Shown: positions 1 through 7,877 of the stretch, in pieces
Numbering within the stretch: the stretch's first letter is position 1
Layout of the letters: each line of letters starts with the position of its first letter
DNA from: Cellvibrionales bacterium UBA1854
GTDB taxonomy: Bacteria; Pseudomonadota; Gammaproteobacteria; Pseudomonadales; Porticoccaceae
Assembly: GCA_002338445.1 (NCBI GenBank)
Contig: DDII01000053.1
Coordinates: 1-25,401, forward strand
Reading direction: 5' to 3'
Length of the DNA stretch: 25,401 nt
Position numbers and translations under genes: made by a program
The notes under the pieces: generated by a model
Databases searched by the model: none
What the model was told of the DNA's origin: nothing
The model's input: the letters and a program-made list of their open reading frames with translations, nothing else

Positions 1-81
1 AACCTCATCTTCCAACTGAAAGTTTGCCAGGTCTAAATACGCAATCTTCTCTTCTATCGCGAGGATTTTGTCTTTTTCCAT
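1..81 (-). CDS. slyX: SlyX family protein, 5' part only
   Basis: The window edge cuts this gene; 27 codons from an ATG at 81 are present. The visible N-terminus (MEKDKILAIEEKIAYLDL, then acidic and hydrophobic residues) has the heptad-like pattern of the short coiled-coil SlyX family, whose members are about 70 residues long. Its biochemical role is poorly defined. It is divergent from cmoB with an 86-base shared spacer; a GGAAAG about 15 bases upstream of the ATG is a rather distant ribosome site. The call rests on 27 residues, so it is moderately secure. Confidence 0.6.
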   Translation of the reverse strand, partial: MEKDKILAIEEKIAYLDLANFQLEDEV

Positions 82-167
82 AGTATTATTTGAAGTCTTT
101 CCACAAAAAGAAAATAACTATAAAACATATAACTTATACTTGCAGTAGTTAAGGAAAATTTACAAAC

Positions 168-1154
168 ATGTACTACTACAAAAACTTACAGAATTGGATG
201 AATGACTCAATATTGTCGACCTTGGCAAAACATTTACCTCAGTTACTAAATAACCAGTTTAACACCTCTCGATGGGGAGATCTCCCGTTATGGCTTGATT
301 GCCTCCATAACCTGCCCAACATAGCTGCTGATCCCATACACCTAGATTCCGGAGTGCACATTGGCAACCCAGTTCAATTAACGGGTCCTAGTGACGAATT
401 TCAGAAAAAATTGATGACACTTCATCCTTGGAGAAAAGGGCCTTTTTCCTTGTTTGGTATCGAAATTGATAGTGAATGGCGCTCTAACCTGAAATGGGAC
501 CGCATAGCGAGTCATATTCACCCGTTAGCGAATAGACTGGTGTTAGACGTGGGATGTGGTAACGGATACCATTGCTGGAGGATGTTGGGCGCCGGTGCAG
601 AGCGAGTAATTGGCATAGATCCATCCGCAAAGTATGTTTGCCAATTTCTCGCACTAAAGCATTTCACAAAAAATACCTTGCCAATTGACGTCTTGCCCAT
701 TGGTATTCAAGATCTTCCTGCAAACCTCCATGCTTTTGACAGCGTGTTTTCTATGGGAGTTTTGTATCATCGAAAGTCGCCGCTAGACCACCTCCAGCAA
801 CTCTTTGATCTCCTCCGGCCTGGCGGACAAATTATTCTAGAAACGCTTATTGTTGAGGGGGGTTATGGCTATTCACTTGTCCCAAAGGGGCGTTATGCAA
901 AAATGCGAAACGTTTGGTTTATACCGAGCGCCAAGACGCTGATTTCATGGCTGAGACGAGTGGGTTTCAAAGATGCGAGGCTAGTTGATGTGTCGATAAC
1001 AAGCACTAGAGAGCAGCGTAAAACCCCTTGGATGACATATCAATCACTTGAGGATTTTATTATGACAGATGGAAGTGGCAGAACTCTGGAGGGATACCCA
1101 CCGCCAACACGAGGCTTTTTTATCGCAGAGGTTACTACCAAAGAATTGAGGTAA
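168..1154 (+). CDS. cmoB: tRNA U34 carboxymethyltransferase CmoB
   Basis: CmoB uses carboxy-S-adenosylmethionine, made by CmoA, to convert 5-hydroxyuridine at position 34 of several tRNAs to 5-carboxymethoxyuridine (cmo5U), which widens wobble decoding. The 328-residue product matches the family length (E. coli 323) and colinear landmarks I recognise. These are HPWRKGPFSLFGIEIDSEWR near residue 86, the nucleotide-binding motif LDVGCGNGYHCWRMLGAG near 127, FSMGVLYHRKSPL near 193, LETLIVEGG near 225 and EGYPPPTRG near the C-terminus. It is a cytoplasmic housekeeping enzyme. No cmoA is visible beside it, although the two often adjoin in gammaproteobacteria. The ATG at 168 has only a weak purine-rich upstream stretch (AAGGAAAA about 12 bases before). 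Confidence 0.96.
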   Translation: MYYYKNLQNWMNDSILSTLAKHLPQLLNNQFNTSRWGDLPLWLDCLHNLPNIAADPIHLDSGVHIGNPVQLTGPSDEFQKKLMTLHPWRKGPFSLFGIEIDSEWRSNLKWDRIASHIHPLANRLVLDVGCGNGYHCWRMLGAGAERVIGIDPSAKYVCQFLALKHFTKNTLPIDVLPIGIQDLPANLHAFDSVFSMGVLYHRKSPLDHLQQLFDLLRPGGQIILETLIVEGGYGYSLVPKGRYAKMRNVWFIPSAKTLISWLRRVGFKDARLVDVSITSTREQRKTPWMTYQSLEDFIMTDGSGRTLEGYPPPTRGFFIAEVTTKELR

Positions 1155-1617
1155 GGACTTCAACGTTGTCCTATTAAAAGTTTCATGTGTTCGTTACAAA
1201 AATATTATCTTTGATACATGAGTGTATGAATCTCACGTATTCAAAAAGGTGCCCTGTCCTTGCAAACTGATGATTCAACACTAACAAAAGGTCATTTAAA
1301 CGAAAAAGTTTGTTGTTTGGTTTGCATGTTTTCATAGCAGGCGTCAGTTAATTTAAAATATTTTGTACATGAAAGTGTACTCAGGTATCTCTGTAACATG
1401 TGTACTAATGGGTTTTAGTTTTTATCGTGCAAGTTAACAACTGATAGCCTATGGTCGGCATGCTCGGGTAGATGTACGAAAATTTTTACTGATGAAGCTA
1501 TCGAAAATGTTGAAACAAAAAATACTCGTTGAGTTTAAAAGATGAGCCAACGAGTTTATTACCAGAAAATGGTGAATGTTCTCATATATCGTTGGCATCC
1601 TATAAATCGAGGGTGGG
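1155..1617. other. Gene-free spacer between cmoB and tRNA-Arg
   Basis: I see no convincing coding frame here. A small hairpin follows the cmoB stop (AGGAC at 1154-1158 pairing with GTCCT at 1168-1172) but lacks a good T-tract. Three related dyads occur: ATACA/TGTAT at 1214-1227, GTACA/TGTAC at 1365-1380, and a half-conserved copy around 1393-1405 (GTAACATGTGTAC). They could be regulator sites or chance in AT-rich DNA. Confidence 0.4.
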
Positions 1618-1646
1618 TTGACTGGAATTCCAGCCTAAAATGTAGT
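1618..1646 (+). promoter_or_regulatory. Probable sigma70 promoter of tRNA-Arg
   Basis: TTGACT at 1618-1623 matches the -35 consensus at five of six positions. It is separated by 17 bases from TGTAGT at 1641-1646, which matches the -10 at four of six. The predicted start at about 1653 leaves a short 18-base leader before the tRNA at 1671, as usual for tRNA genes. Confidence 0.55.
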
Positions 1647-1670
1647 TAACTGGTGTCGTAGAGTTCCAAC

Positions 1671-1747
1671 GCACTCGTAGCTCAGCTGGATAGAGTACTC
1701 GGCTACGAACCGAGCGGTCGGAGGTTCGAATCCTCCCGAGTGCGCCA
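1671..1747 (+). tRNA. tRNA-Arg (anticodon ACG), CCA encoded
   Basis: A complete 77-base cloverleaf is visible. The acceptor stem GCACTCG (1671-1677) pairs perfectly with CGAGTGC (1737-1743), followed by discriminator G and encoded CCA (1745-1747). The D-arm contains AGCTCAGCTGGATAGAG. The anticodon loop CTACGAA places ACG at 1705-1707, and the T-arm contains GGTTCGAATCC. The body is nearly identical to the gammaproteobacterial tRNA-Arg(ACG), whose A34 is deaminated to inosine to read CGU/CGC/CGA. Confidence 0.98.
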
Positions 1748-1766
1748 AGGTAAGATGTTGCCTTTT
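1747..1766 (+). terminator. Possible tRNA-Arg terminator hairpin
   Basis: AAGGTAA (1747-1753) can pair with TTGCCTT (1758-1764) around a GATG loop, with one G-T pair, and a short T stretch follows. It begins at the last base of the CCA end. The stem is short and AT-rich and the T-tract is interrupted, so this is only plausible. Confidence 0.35.
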
Positions 1767-1885
1767 AAATTTCGCGCGCTTAGCGTATCTTCTCTCTTAA
1801 ATGATGCTTACCTTTAGATACCAACGGATTTAATTCCTAAATAGTCGAATAAGCAACCATAACTACAAAATTAGGTGTTTTGCTC

Positions 1886-3724
1886 ATGAGAGAGGTACAT
1901 TCGTCGGCCGAACAAGCCGTAAAATCACTGATGGTGGCTCACTTCGACGCCAGACAGTCAGGTGATTGGAAAGAAGTCATATCAAAGTACTCTGATAAAT
2001 GGAGGGATTCGAAAGGTTACCGAAAAGAATCTCTCAACAGCGGTCATCTATCCTTCACTACAGGAGCGCTTTGGTCGCAAATTGCGGTGAACATGGATGA
2101 TGCTATTGTAACTGCGGGAAAAACCATCGCAACTTTTGGCCCGGTTTTAATTTCCACATCCAAGGGCACTATCACTTACGAATACAATCTGGAGCAGGAG
2201 GACGATGGGGTATGGCGGATCGTCTTCACTAAAACGTTAGCTTGGGAAGAAGTCGAAGACGAAGGAAGCGCGTCTTTAAAACGTCAAATTAACGATACAG
2301 CAATGCGCATCAGGGAGTATAGAGAAAAGCTCCTAAACGATCACCATCGACCTAGATATCACTTTACCGTACCCGAGGGATTTGCTGTTCCCTTTGATCC
2401 AAATGGAGCGATTTATTGGAAAGGTCGATACCACCTTTTTTATATTTTTCAGGATTCCCGCTTAGGGAAAAAATCAGATCACTGGGGTCACATATCTAGT
2501 ACTGATCTATTCCATTGGCGGCATCACCCAACAGGATTGATAGGAGGCATGTATAGTGGAAACTGCTTTTTGAATGGCAATGGAATACCCACAATGTGTT
2601 ACCACGAGGTGGATTTAGGTAATTCATTAGCGATTTCTGAGGATGACGAGCTTAATCGATGGAGTAAGCTTAATTCAAACCCGATAACTCCAGATGACTC
2701 AGAAGTCGAGGCGAACAAATCAGGAAGAAAAAGTCCGCAGAGAAAAGGCTACAGATCTTGGGATCCTTTTGGGTGGTATTCATCAGGCAACTACTACGCA
2801 ATCTTTGGTGGTGAGTCCCCTGCAGTTGCAAAGGCATCAGCATTAGACGGCAAATGGCGCTATGTAGGTAACCTGTTTGCGCATGCAATTGATGGCATTT
2901 CTCTTCACGAGGACGTGTCTTGCCCAGACCTCTTTAGATTGGGAAATAAAGATATTCTTCTCTGTATAAGTCATAGGATGGGATGTCGTTACTATGTGGG
3001 TAAATGGAAAAATGAACAATTCTATCCCGAACACCACGCTCAAATGAGCTGGGTTGATAACACCTTTTTTGCGCCCGAGAGTCTTGAGGATGAGAAAGGC
3101 CGGAGAATCATGTGGGCGTGGCTTTTAGATTACAGAGATCTTGGAGCTCGTCTCGATCAAGGTTGGTCAGGAACACTAAGCCTCCCGCGTGTGCTCAACC
3201 TCGGAGTAGATGGTTTACTTGATATAGATGTCGCGAAAGAAATCGAAAGTCTGCGCTACCGGCACTTCCAAAAGACTGATTTGACCATAAATTCTGGGCA
3301 GAAAATATATGTCGACGATGTTTTTGGTATCAGTCTAGAGCTCAAAATTGAAGCATTAGCAGGGCATGCCGCAAGGTTTGGCGTTGCAGTATGTGTTAGT
3401 GAAATGCTCGAGGAAGAAACTAGAGTAACCTATGATGCTCAAAATAATTTACTCGAGGTGGATACTCAAAAATCTGGACCAAAGGGCACTCCAAGAGACA
3501 TTGAGCGGGCACCTCTGTATCTCAGAAACGAAGAAATTCTAGAACTAAGAATATTTATCGATGGTTCCGTCATAGAGGTATTTGCGAACAAAAAACAAGC
3601 TATAGCTAGAAGAATTTATCCATCAAAAAATAACGGAATGGAGATTTATCTATTTTCGGAAAATACATCAGTAAAAATAAACTCGCTAGACTCGTGGCAC
3701 ATATCTCCATCAAATCCTTATTAA
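1886..3724 (+). CDS. NTF2-like domain fused to GH32-type glycosidase
   Basis: The 612-residue protein has three parts. Residues 5-118 look like an NTF2/SnoaL-like fold (ARQSGDWKEVISKYSDKW, later EQEDDGVWRIVF). Residues 158-440 are a five-bladed GH32-type catalytic domain: DPNG at 171-174 with the nucleophile Asp, WDP at 292-294, and CPDLF at 346-350. Residues 460-610 are the GH32 C-terminal beta-sandwich, with ELRIFIDGSVIEVFAN near 553-568. GH32 enzymes hydrolyse beta-fructosides such as sucrose, inulin or levan. The residue before CP, normally the acid/base Glu, is Ser345 here, within HEDVSCPDLF, so substrate and activity are uncertain. No signal peptide is present, so it is probably cytoplasmic. 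I chose the ATG at 1886 because AGGTG at 1873-1877 is well spaced from it; TTG at 1880 is too close. It leads a co-directional run with the GH10 and sulfatase genes. Confidence 0.85.
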   Translation: MREVHSSAEQAVKSLMVAHFDARQSGDWKEVISKYSDKWRDSKGYRKESLNSGHLSFTTGALWSQIAVNMDDAIVTAGKTIATFGPVLISTSKGTITYEYNLEQEDDGVWRIVFTKTLAWEEVEDEGSASLKRQINDTAMRIREYREKLLNDHHRPRYHFTVPEGFAVPFDPNGAIYWKGRYHLFYIFQDSRLGKKSDHWGHISSTDLFHWRHHPTGLIGGMYSGNCFLNGNGIPTMCYHEVDLGNSLAISEDDELNRWSKLNSNPITPDDSEVEANKSGRKSPQRKGYRSWDPFGWYSSGNYYAIFGGESPAVAKASALDGKWRYVGNLFAHAIDGISLHEDVSCPDLFRLGNKDILLCISHRMGCRYYVGKWKNEQFYPEHHAQMSWVDNTFFAPESLEDEKGRRIMWAWLLDYRDLGARLDQGWSGTLSLPRVLNLGVDGLLDIDVAKEIESLRYRHFQKTDLTINSGQKIYVDDVFGISLELKIEALAGHAARFGVAVCVSEMLEEETRVTYDAQNNLLEVDTQKSGPKGTPRDIERAPLYLRNEEILELRIFIDGSVIEVFANKKQAIARRIYPSKNNGMEIYLFSENTSVKINSLDSWHISPSNPY

Positions 3725-3808
3725 ACAAATAAAAGATTGCTAACGCAGTTAAAAGAATGTTGTAAAAAACTAATTACAAGATGAAAACCAAAGACACAAG
3801 AATATCAC

Positions 3809-4966
3809 ATGATTAATCGTAGAAATTTAATAAAAAGTACCACTATTACGGCTGCAGCTCTTCTCTCTGGGTGCCAAAGATTTACCAATCAAAAAAGAGC
3901 CCTTAGCGGTTTGAGTGCGGCATTTGAGGGTCAATTTCGATTTGGGACTTCAATAAAAAATAATACCTTGCAAAGCAATGACACTAATTTATTAACTCTC
4001 ATTGCCAAAGAATTCAACGCAATTACTGCCAATAACGCAATGAAGTGGGAGGGTTTACAACCAAAACTCAACGAGTTTAATTGGCAAATAGCAGATAAGT
4101 TTATCGATTTCGGTCAGCAGAATAATATGCAGATAACGGGCCATGTACTTGTTTGGCATAAGCAAACTCCAAATTATGTTTTTATAAAAGATGATAAGAT
4201 GATATCTAAAAAATCGCTGCTTCAACGTATGGAACGGCACATTAGTAAAGTGATGGAGCGGTATAAAAAGGTGACCGAGTGGGATGTGGTAAATGAAGCG
4301 ATTGTTGGAGGAAAATGGCTGGAAAGTGAATGGTTCAAAATAATCGGTCCTGATTACGTGAAACGCGCTTTTCAGTTCGCTAGAAATGCAAATCCCTCCG
4401 CGACGTTAATTTATAATGACTACGGCATTACAAATCCAAAGAAACAGCAAGCAATTCTTGGCTTATTGAGCAAGCTAGATAAAAGTGGTGTTAGAGTTGA
4501 TGGAGTTGGGATGCAATCCCATTTTTCACTAGAAAAAAATTTCCCCTCAACAGACATTATTGAACAGACAATAGAAACGTTTGCACGTCAAGGATACCAG
4601 GTCTTCATAACTGAACTTGATGTGGACGTTTTACCAAGGGCTTGGAAATATGTGAGGCAACCTCCATTGCGGCAGCTCCACATAAATGAAATTTCCATTC
4701 GGGAAGCAAAATACCTCGATCCTTACCCAAATGGACTACCCGAAAAAGTAAGTAAAGAGCTTGCAGACCGCTATGCCTCAATTTTTAATGTTTTTAGTAG
4801 GCAATCTGATAACATATCTCGGGTGACTGTTTGGGGAACTCTTGACACAGAGTCATGGAAACATGATTGGCCCATCTTGGGTAGAACCAATTACCCACTG
4901 TTGTTCGATAATAAAGGCAATCCGAAACAAGCTTATTTCAGTGTTCTCGGGGAGGGAAATAATTGA
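3809..4966 (+). CDS. GH10 endo-beta-xylanase, Tat lipoprotein (first copy)
   Basis: This is a single-domain glycoside hydrolase family 10 enzyme of 385 residues, a retaining endo-1,4-beta-xylanase by family. The N-terminus combines a twin-arginine stretch (NRRNLIK, residues 3-9) with a lipobox-like LLSGC ending at Cys22, so it is probably exported folded by Tat and lipid-anchored. Recognisable GH10 landmarks are FNAITANNAMKW (69-80), GHVLVWHKQTP (111-121), the acid/base in WDVVNEA with Glu163, and the nucleophile in ITELDVDVLP with Glu269. WGTLDTESW lies near the end. No carbohydrate-binding module is attached. It lies 84 bases after the GH32 gene and 34 bases before a second GH10 gene. Xylanase specificity is inferred from family membership; no strong Shine-Dalgarno is seen. 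Confidence 0.93.
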   Translation: MINRRNLIKSTTITAAALLSGCQRFTNQKRALSGLSAAFEGQFRFGTSIKNNTLQSNDTNLLTLIAKEFNAITANNAMKWEGLQPKLNEFNWQIADKFIDFGQQNNMQITGHVLVWHKQTPNYVFIKDDKMISKKSLLQRMERHISKVMERYKKVTEWDVVNEAIVGGKWLESEWFKIIGPDYVKRAFQFARNANPSATLIYNDYGITNPKKQQAILGLLSKLDKSGVRVDGVGMQSHFSLEKNFPSTDIIEQTIETFARQGYQVFITELDVDVLPRAWKYVRQPPLRQLHINEISIREAKYLDPYPNGLPEKVSKELADRYASIFNVFSRQSDNISRVTVWGTLDTESWKHDWPILGRTNYPLLFDNKGNPKQAYFSVLGEGNN

Positions 4967-5000
4967 GACAACATCAATAAATTGACATTTCGGGGATGAA

Positions 5001-6179
5001 ATGAGCATAAATAGAAGATACTTTGTCATAAAAAGTGCACTCGCAGTAGCGTCTCTAATATCACTGAAAAATTATGCTAAAACTGAACATATTGTGGAGT
5101 CAGGTCTAGCCGAAATCTTCAACGAAGACTTCTTGATTGGAACTGCGATATCGAATAAAACGCTTGTCGAAAACGATGCTGCGATGCTTTCATTAATAAG
5201 CAAAGAGTTCAATGCTGTTACAACAGAAAATGCACTAAAGTGGAGTGAGGTCCACCCTGAACCAGATGTCTGGAATTTCCAACCCGTGGATAGATTCGTT
5301 GATTTCGGTAGAAGTCACAAGATGTCAATGATTGGGCACACCCTTACGTGGCACAGGCAGACACCAGAGAGCCTTTTTTCCGAAACGATAAAACAAGTTG
5401 AGCATTGTAACAGCTGCCATTCCTTTCGGAGAGCCACTCCCAGGGATGAATTAATAAGTCGATTACAGTCCCATATATGTGTGCTCATGGATCGTTACAA
5501 GCAAGATATTGATACTTGGGATGTTGCTAATGAGGTAGTTGAAAATAATGGAAAATGGCGAGAGAGCGACTGGTATAAAATACTCGGGCCAGAATTCTTA
5601 GAGTTGTCATTTAGATTTGCTCGTGAAGCCCACCCACGAGGTTGCCTGCTTTACAACGATTTTCATCTGGAAAAACCCAAAAAATGTGATTCAATTATTC
5701 AAAAACTAAAAACGATTCAGAATCGCGGCATAAAGGTTGATGGCGTAGGAATACAATGCCACATAAAATTGGACTCGGGATCTCCAACGATTGAAGAACT
5801 CGAAACAGCAATAATTACGCTTTATAAATCTGGCTTCAGGGTTCATATCACTGAACTTGACATAGATGTTCTGCCAGAAGCTTGGATTCATCGAGGTAGA
5901 CACATAGATACATTTCCAAATAAAAGTGAATTGAACCCATACAAAAATGGACTGCCTAATCAAATCTCACAAAAACTAAGCGCTCGTTATAGAGCAGTGT
6001 TTGATTTATTCATAAAACATAGAGACAAAATCGACAGAGTTGCACTTTGGGGGACAACAGATGATGAGAGCTGGAAAAATGGTTTACCCATCGCTGGTAG
6101 GACCAGCTATCCATTGCTTTTTGACAGGAATAAACTTCCTAAGGCAGCTTACTATGCGGTAAAATCGTTGAAAAGTTGA
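5001..6179 (+). CDS. GH10 endo-beta-xylanase, exported (second copy)
   Basis: This is a paralogue of the preceding gene, 392 residues long, with the same layout: a twin-arginine-type N-terminus (INRRYFVIKSALAVASLIS) and one GH10 barrel. Landmarks are FNAVTTENALKW (70-81), GHTLTWHRQTP (112-122), acid/base Glu178 in WDVANEV, and nucleophile Glu285 in ITELDIDVLP. Unlike copy one it has no obvious lipobox Cys, so it is probably released into the periplasm or outside. It carries about 13 extra residues after WHRQTP containing a CNSCH sequence (136-140) that copy one lacks. GGGG just upstream of the ATG supports the start. The tandem copies probably arose by duplication and divergence; they may differ in substrate length or decoration tolerated. 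Confidence 0.93.
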   Translation: MSINRRYFVIKSALAVASLISLKNYAKTEHIVESGLAEIFNEDFLIGTAISNKTLVENDAAMLSLISKEFNAVTTENALKWSEVHPEPDVWNFQPVDRFVDFGRSHKMSMIGHTLTWHRQTPESLFSETIKQVEHCNSCHSFRRATPRDELISRLQSHICVLMDRYKQDIDTWDVANEVVENNGKWRESDWYKILGPEFLELSFRFAREAHPRGCLLYNDFHLEKPKKCDSIIQKLKTIQNRGIKVDGVGIQCHIKLDSGSPTIEELETAIITLYKSGFRVHITELDIDVLPEAWIHRGRHIDTFPNKSELNPYKNGLPNQISQKLSARYRAVFDLFIKHRDKIDRVALWGTTDDESWKNGLPIAGRTSYPLLFDRNKLPKAAYYAVKSLKS

Positions 6180-6222
6180 AGCATGAGCAAGACGGTAAAG
6201 CCAAATCAATGAATTTGTTAAA

Positions 6223-7776
6223 ATGAAAATGAGTAACAAAAGAAATGTACTCCAGCATTTGAGAACGGTGATGCCTTTAATTGTTGGCGCACTAACACTG
6301 CTCGGGTGTCGCCATGATTCATCAAAAGCTGAGGCGACATTCTCCTCTGACGATCAACGTCCAAATTTCATATTTCTATTAACCGATGACCAAAACTACC
6401 ACACGATCAGGGAATTGGGAAACAAACACATCTTTACCCCAAATCTAGATAAACTTGCACGAAGAGGAATGAGTTTTTCTCATGTCTTTAATCAGGGCTC
6501 ATGGGAAGCAGCTGTCTGCGGTCCAAGCCGGAAAATGCTTAACACAGGCCGTCACCTATTTAAAACAGGCTATGGTCCCCCTACCGCCGTGAATGATCAA
6601 TTTAGGGGACCTCTCTTAGGAGAAATCCTTCAACAAAACGGTTATGACACATTTATTACAGGTAAATGGCATATAGATGAAGATTCCTTACGCCGGAGTT
6701 TCACATCTGGACGTAACGTTTTTATGCCGTTAGGAATGGGAATGTCTTTCCACGAGGAGGGCGGACAATTTAACCCTTTAGTCGCAGACTATGACGGCAA
6801 CGACTTAAACGTTGAAAACTTTACAACACGCAGAGCTAATAAATTTAGTAATGAATTATTTGTGGATTCTGCCATCGATTATCTTAAAAATAGAAAAAAT
6901 ATCAGTGAAGTTCCCTTCTTTTTATACCTGTCCTTTCTGACACCTCATGATCCAAAACATGCGCCAGAAAAATATTTAAAAATGTACCCCATTGATGATA
7001 TACCGGTGCCTGACAATATGCTCCCGGAACATCCATTTAATGAGGGTGACCACAATGCAAGGGACGAAGTACTTCTTCCCTTTCCTCGAACCGAGCTACG
7101 AATTAAATGGCATATTGCACGTTACTATGCCATGGTTTCTCATCTGGATGCTGAGATTGGTCGTCTTCTGGATTACCTTGAAAAGTCTGAGTTGGAAGAT
7201 AATACGGTCATAATTTTTACCTCAGATAACGGATTAGCAAACGGCCAGCACGGCTTGCTTGGCAAGCAAAATCAGTATGACCACAGTATTCGCATTCCTC
7301 TAGTTTTTGCGGGACCCTCCATTGATGCAGGGGTTAGAAAAACTGGTATGTTTTACTTGCATAGCTTATTTCCAACTATACTTGATATCGCAAAGATCGA
7401 GGCTCCAAAAGACACAGACAGCGTAAGTGTTGCGGGGCTACTGTCGGGCAACCAGGATCATGTCAGAGAATCCATATATGGCGCATATAAGAACCTCCAG
7501 CGGATGGTTAGGACACGCTCTCACAAGCTAATATACTACCCCCACATAGAAAAAACTCAGCTATTTAATATTGTTAATGACCCGCTGGAGATGCGGGATG
7601 TCTCTGGGGATAAGGACAACGAAATCCTGATAGCTACATTGTTTGCAGAGCTCGAGCGGCTCAAAGTCGAGGTTGGTGATCCACTACAAAATGAAAATCC
7701 TGTTGAAAGTTTTTACGAGTATAAAAAAGATGATTACTACCCTAAGAGGTGGCCTCGACGCGAATTGAATCTTTAA
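6223..7776 (+). CDS. Formylglycine-type sulfatase lipoprotein
   Basis: This 517-residue member of the alkaline-phosphatase superfamily S1 sulfatases removes sulfate esters. The signature CGPSR at residues 99-103 is the CxPxR motif whose Cys is converted to formylglycine by a separate activating enzyme, not seen in this window. Metal-site motifs are FLLTDDQN (51-58) and FTSDNG further on, followed by QHGLLGKQNQYDHSIRIPL. The N-terminus is basic, then hydrophobic, ending in the lipobox TLLGC (Cys29), so it is a lipoprotein at the cell envelope. The layout resembles choline-sulfatase/iduronate-sulfatase-like enzymes that act on polysaccharides, but the substrate cannot be read from sequence. It follows the second GH10 gene by 43 bases, implying that the cluster's target glycan carries sulfate. 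No clear ribosome site is visible; an alternative ATG lies at 6229. Confidence 0.93.
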   Translation: MKMSNKRNVLQHLRTVMPLIVGALTLLGCRHDSSKAEATFSSDDQRPNFIFLLTDDQNYHTIRELGNKHIFTPNLDKLARRGMSFSHVFNQGSWEAAVCGPSRKMLNTGRHLFKTGYGPPTAVNDQFRGPLLGEILQQNGYDTFITGKWHIDEDSLRRSFTSGRNVFMPLGMGMSFHEEGGQFNPLVADYDGNDLNVENFTTRRANKFSNELFVDSAIDYLKNRKNISEVPFFLYLSFLTPHDPKHAPEKYLKMYPIDDIPVPDNMLPEHPFNEGDHNARDEVLLPFPRTELRIKWHIARYYAMVSHLDAEIGRLLDYLEKSELEDNTVIIFTSDNGLANGQHGLLGKQNQYDHSIRIPLVFAGPSIDAGVRKTGMFYLHSLFPTILDIAKIEAPKDTDSVSVAGLLSGNQDHVRESIYGAYKNLQRMVRTRSHKLIYYPHIEKTQLFNIVNDPLEMRDVSGDKDNEILIATLFAELERLKVEVGDPLQNENPVESFYEYKKDDYYPKRWPRRELNL

Positions 7777-7835
7777 CTCAATGTCTTTTTTAAACATTCT
7801 GATAATCCGATGGAACTGCAAACCTCCGTGTTGGT

Positions 7836-7865
7836 GGGGATACGAGAAGTAAGCTCGCTATCCCC
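7836..7865. terminator. Hairpin between convergent genes
   Basis: GGGGATA-CGAG (7836-7846) pairs with CTCG-(C)-TATCCCC (7854-7865), an 11-bp stem with one bulged C and a 7-base loop. It sits between the converging stops of the sulfatase (7776) and the GHL6-like gene (7878), where a bidirectional terminator is expected. No T-tract follows on either strand, so classical intrinsic termination is unproven. Confidence 0.45.
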
Positions 7866-7877
7866 ATCCGAGTCGGG

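Noticed and set aside
5406..5420. The CNSCH motif in the second GH10 as evidence for a xylanase-cytochrome fusion.
   Set aside because: A single short motif in a small loop without a cytochrome domain or axial ligand is not enough, and Tat export argues against haem attachment.
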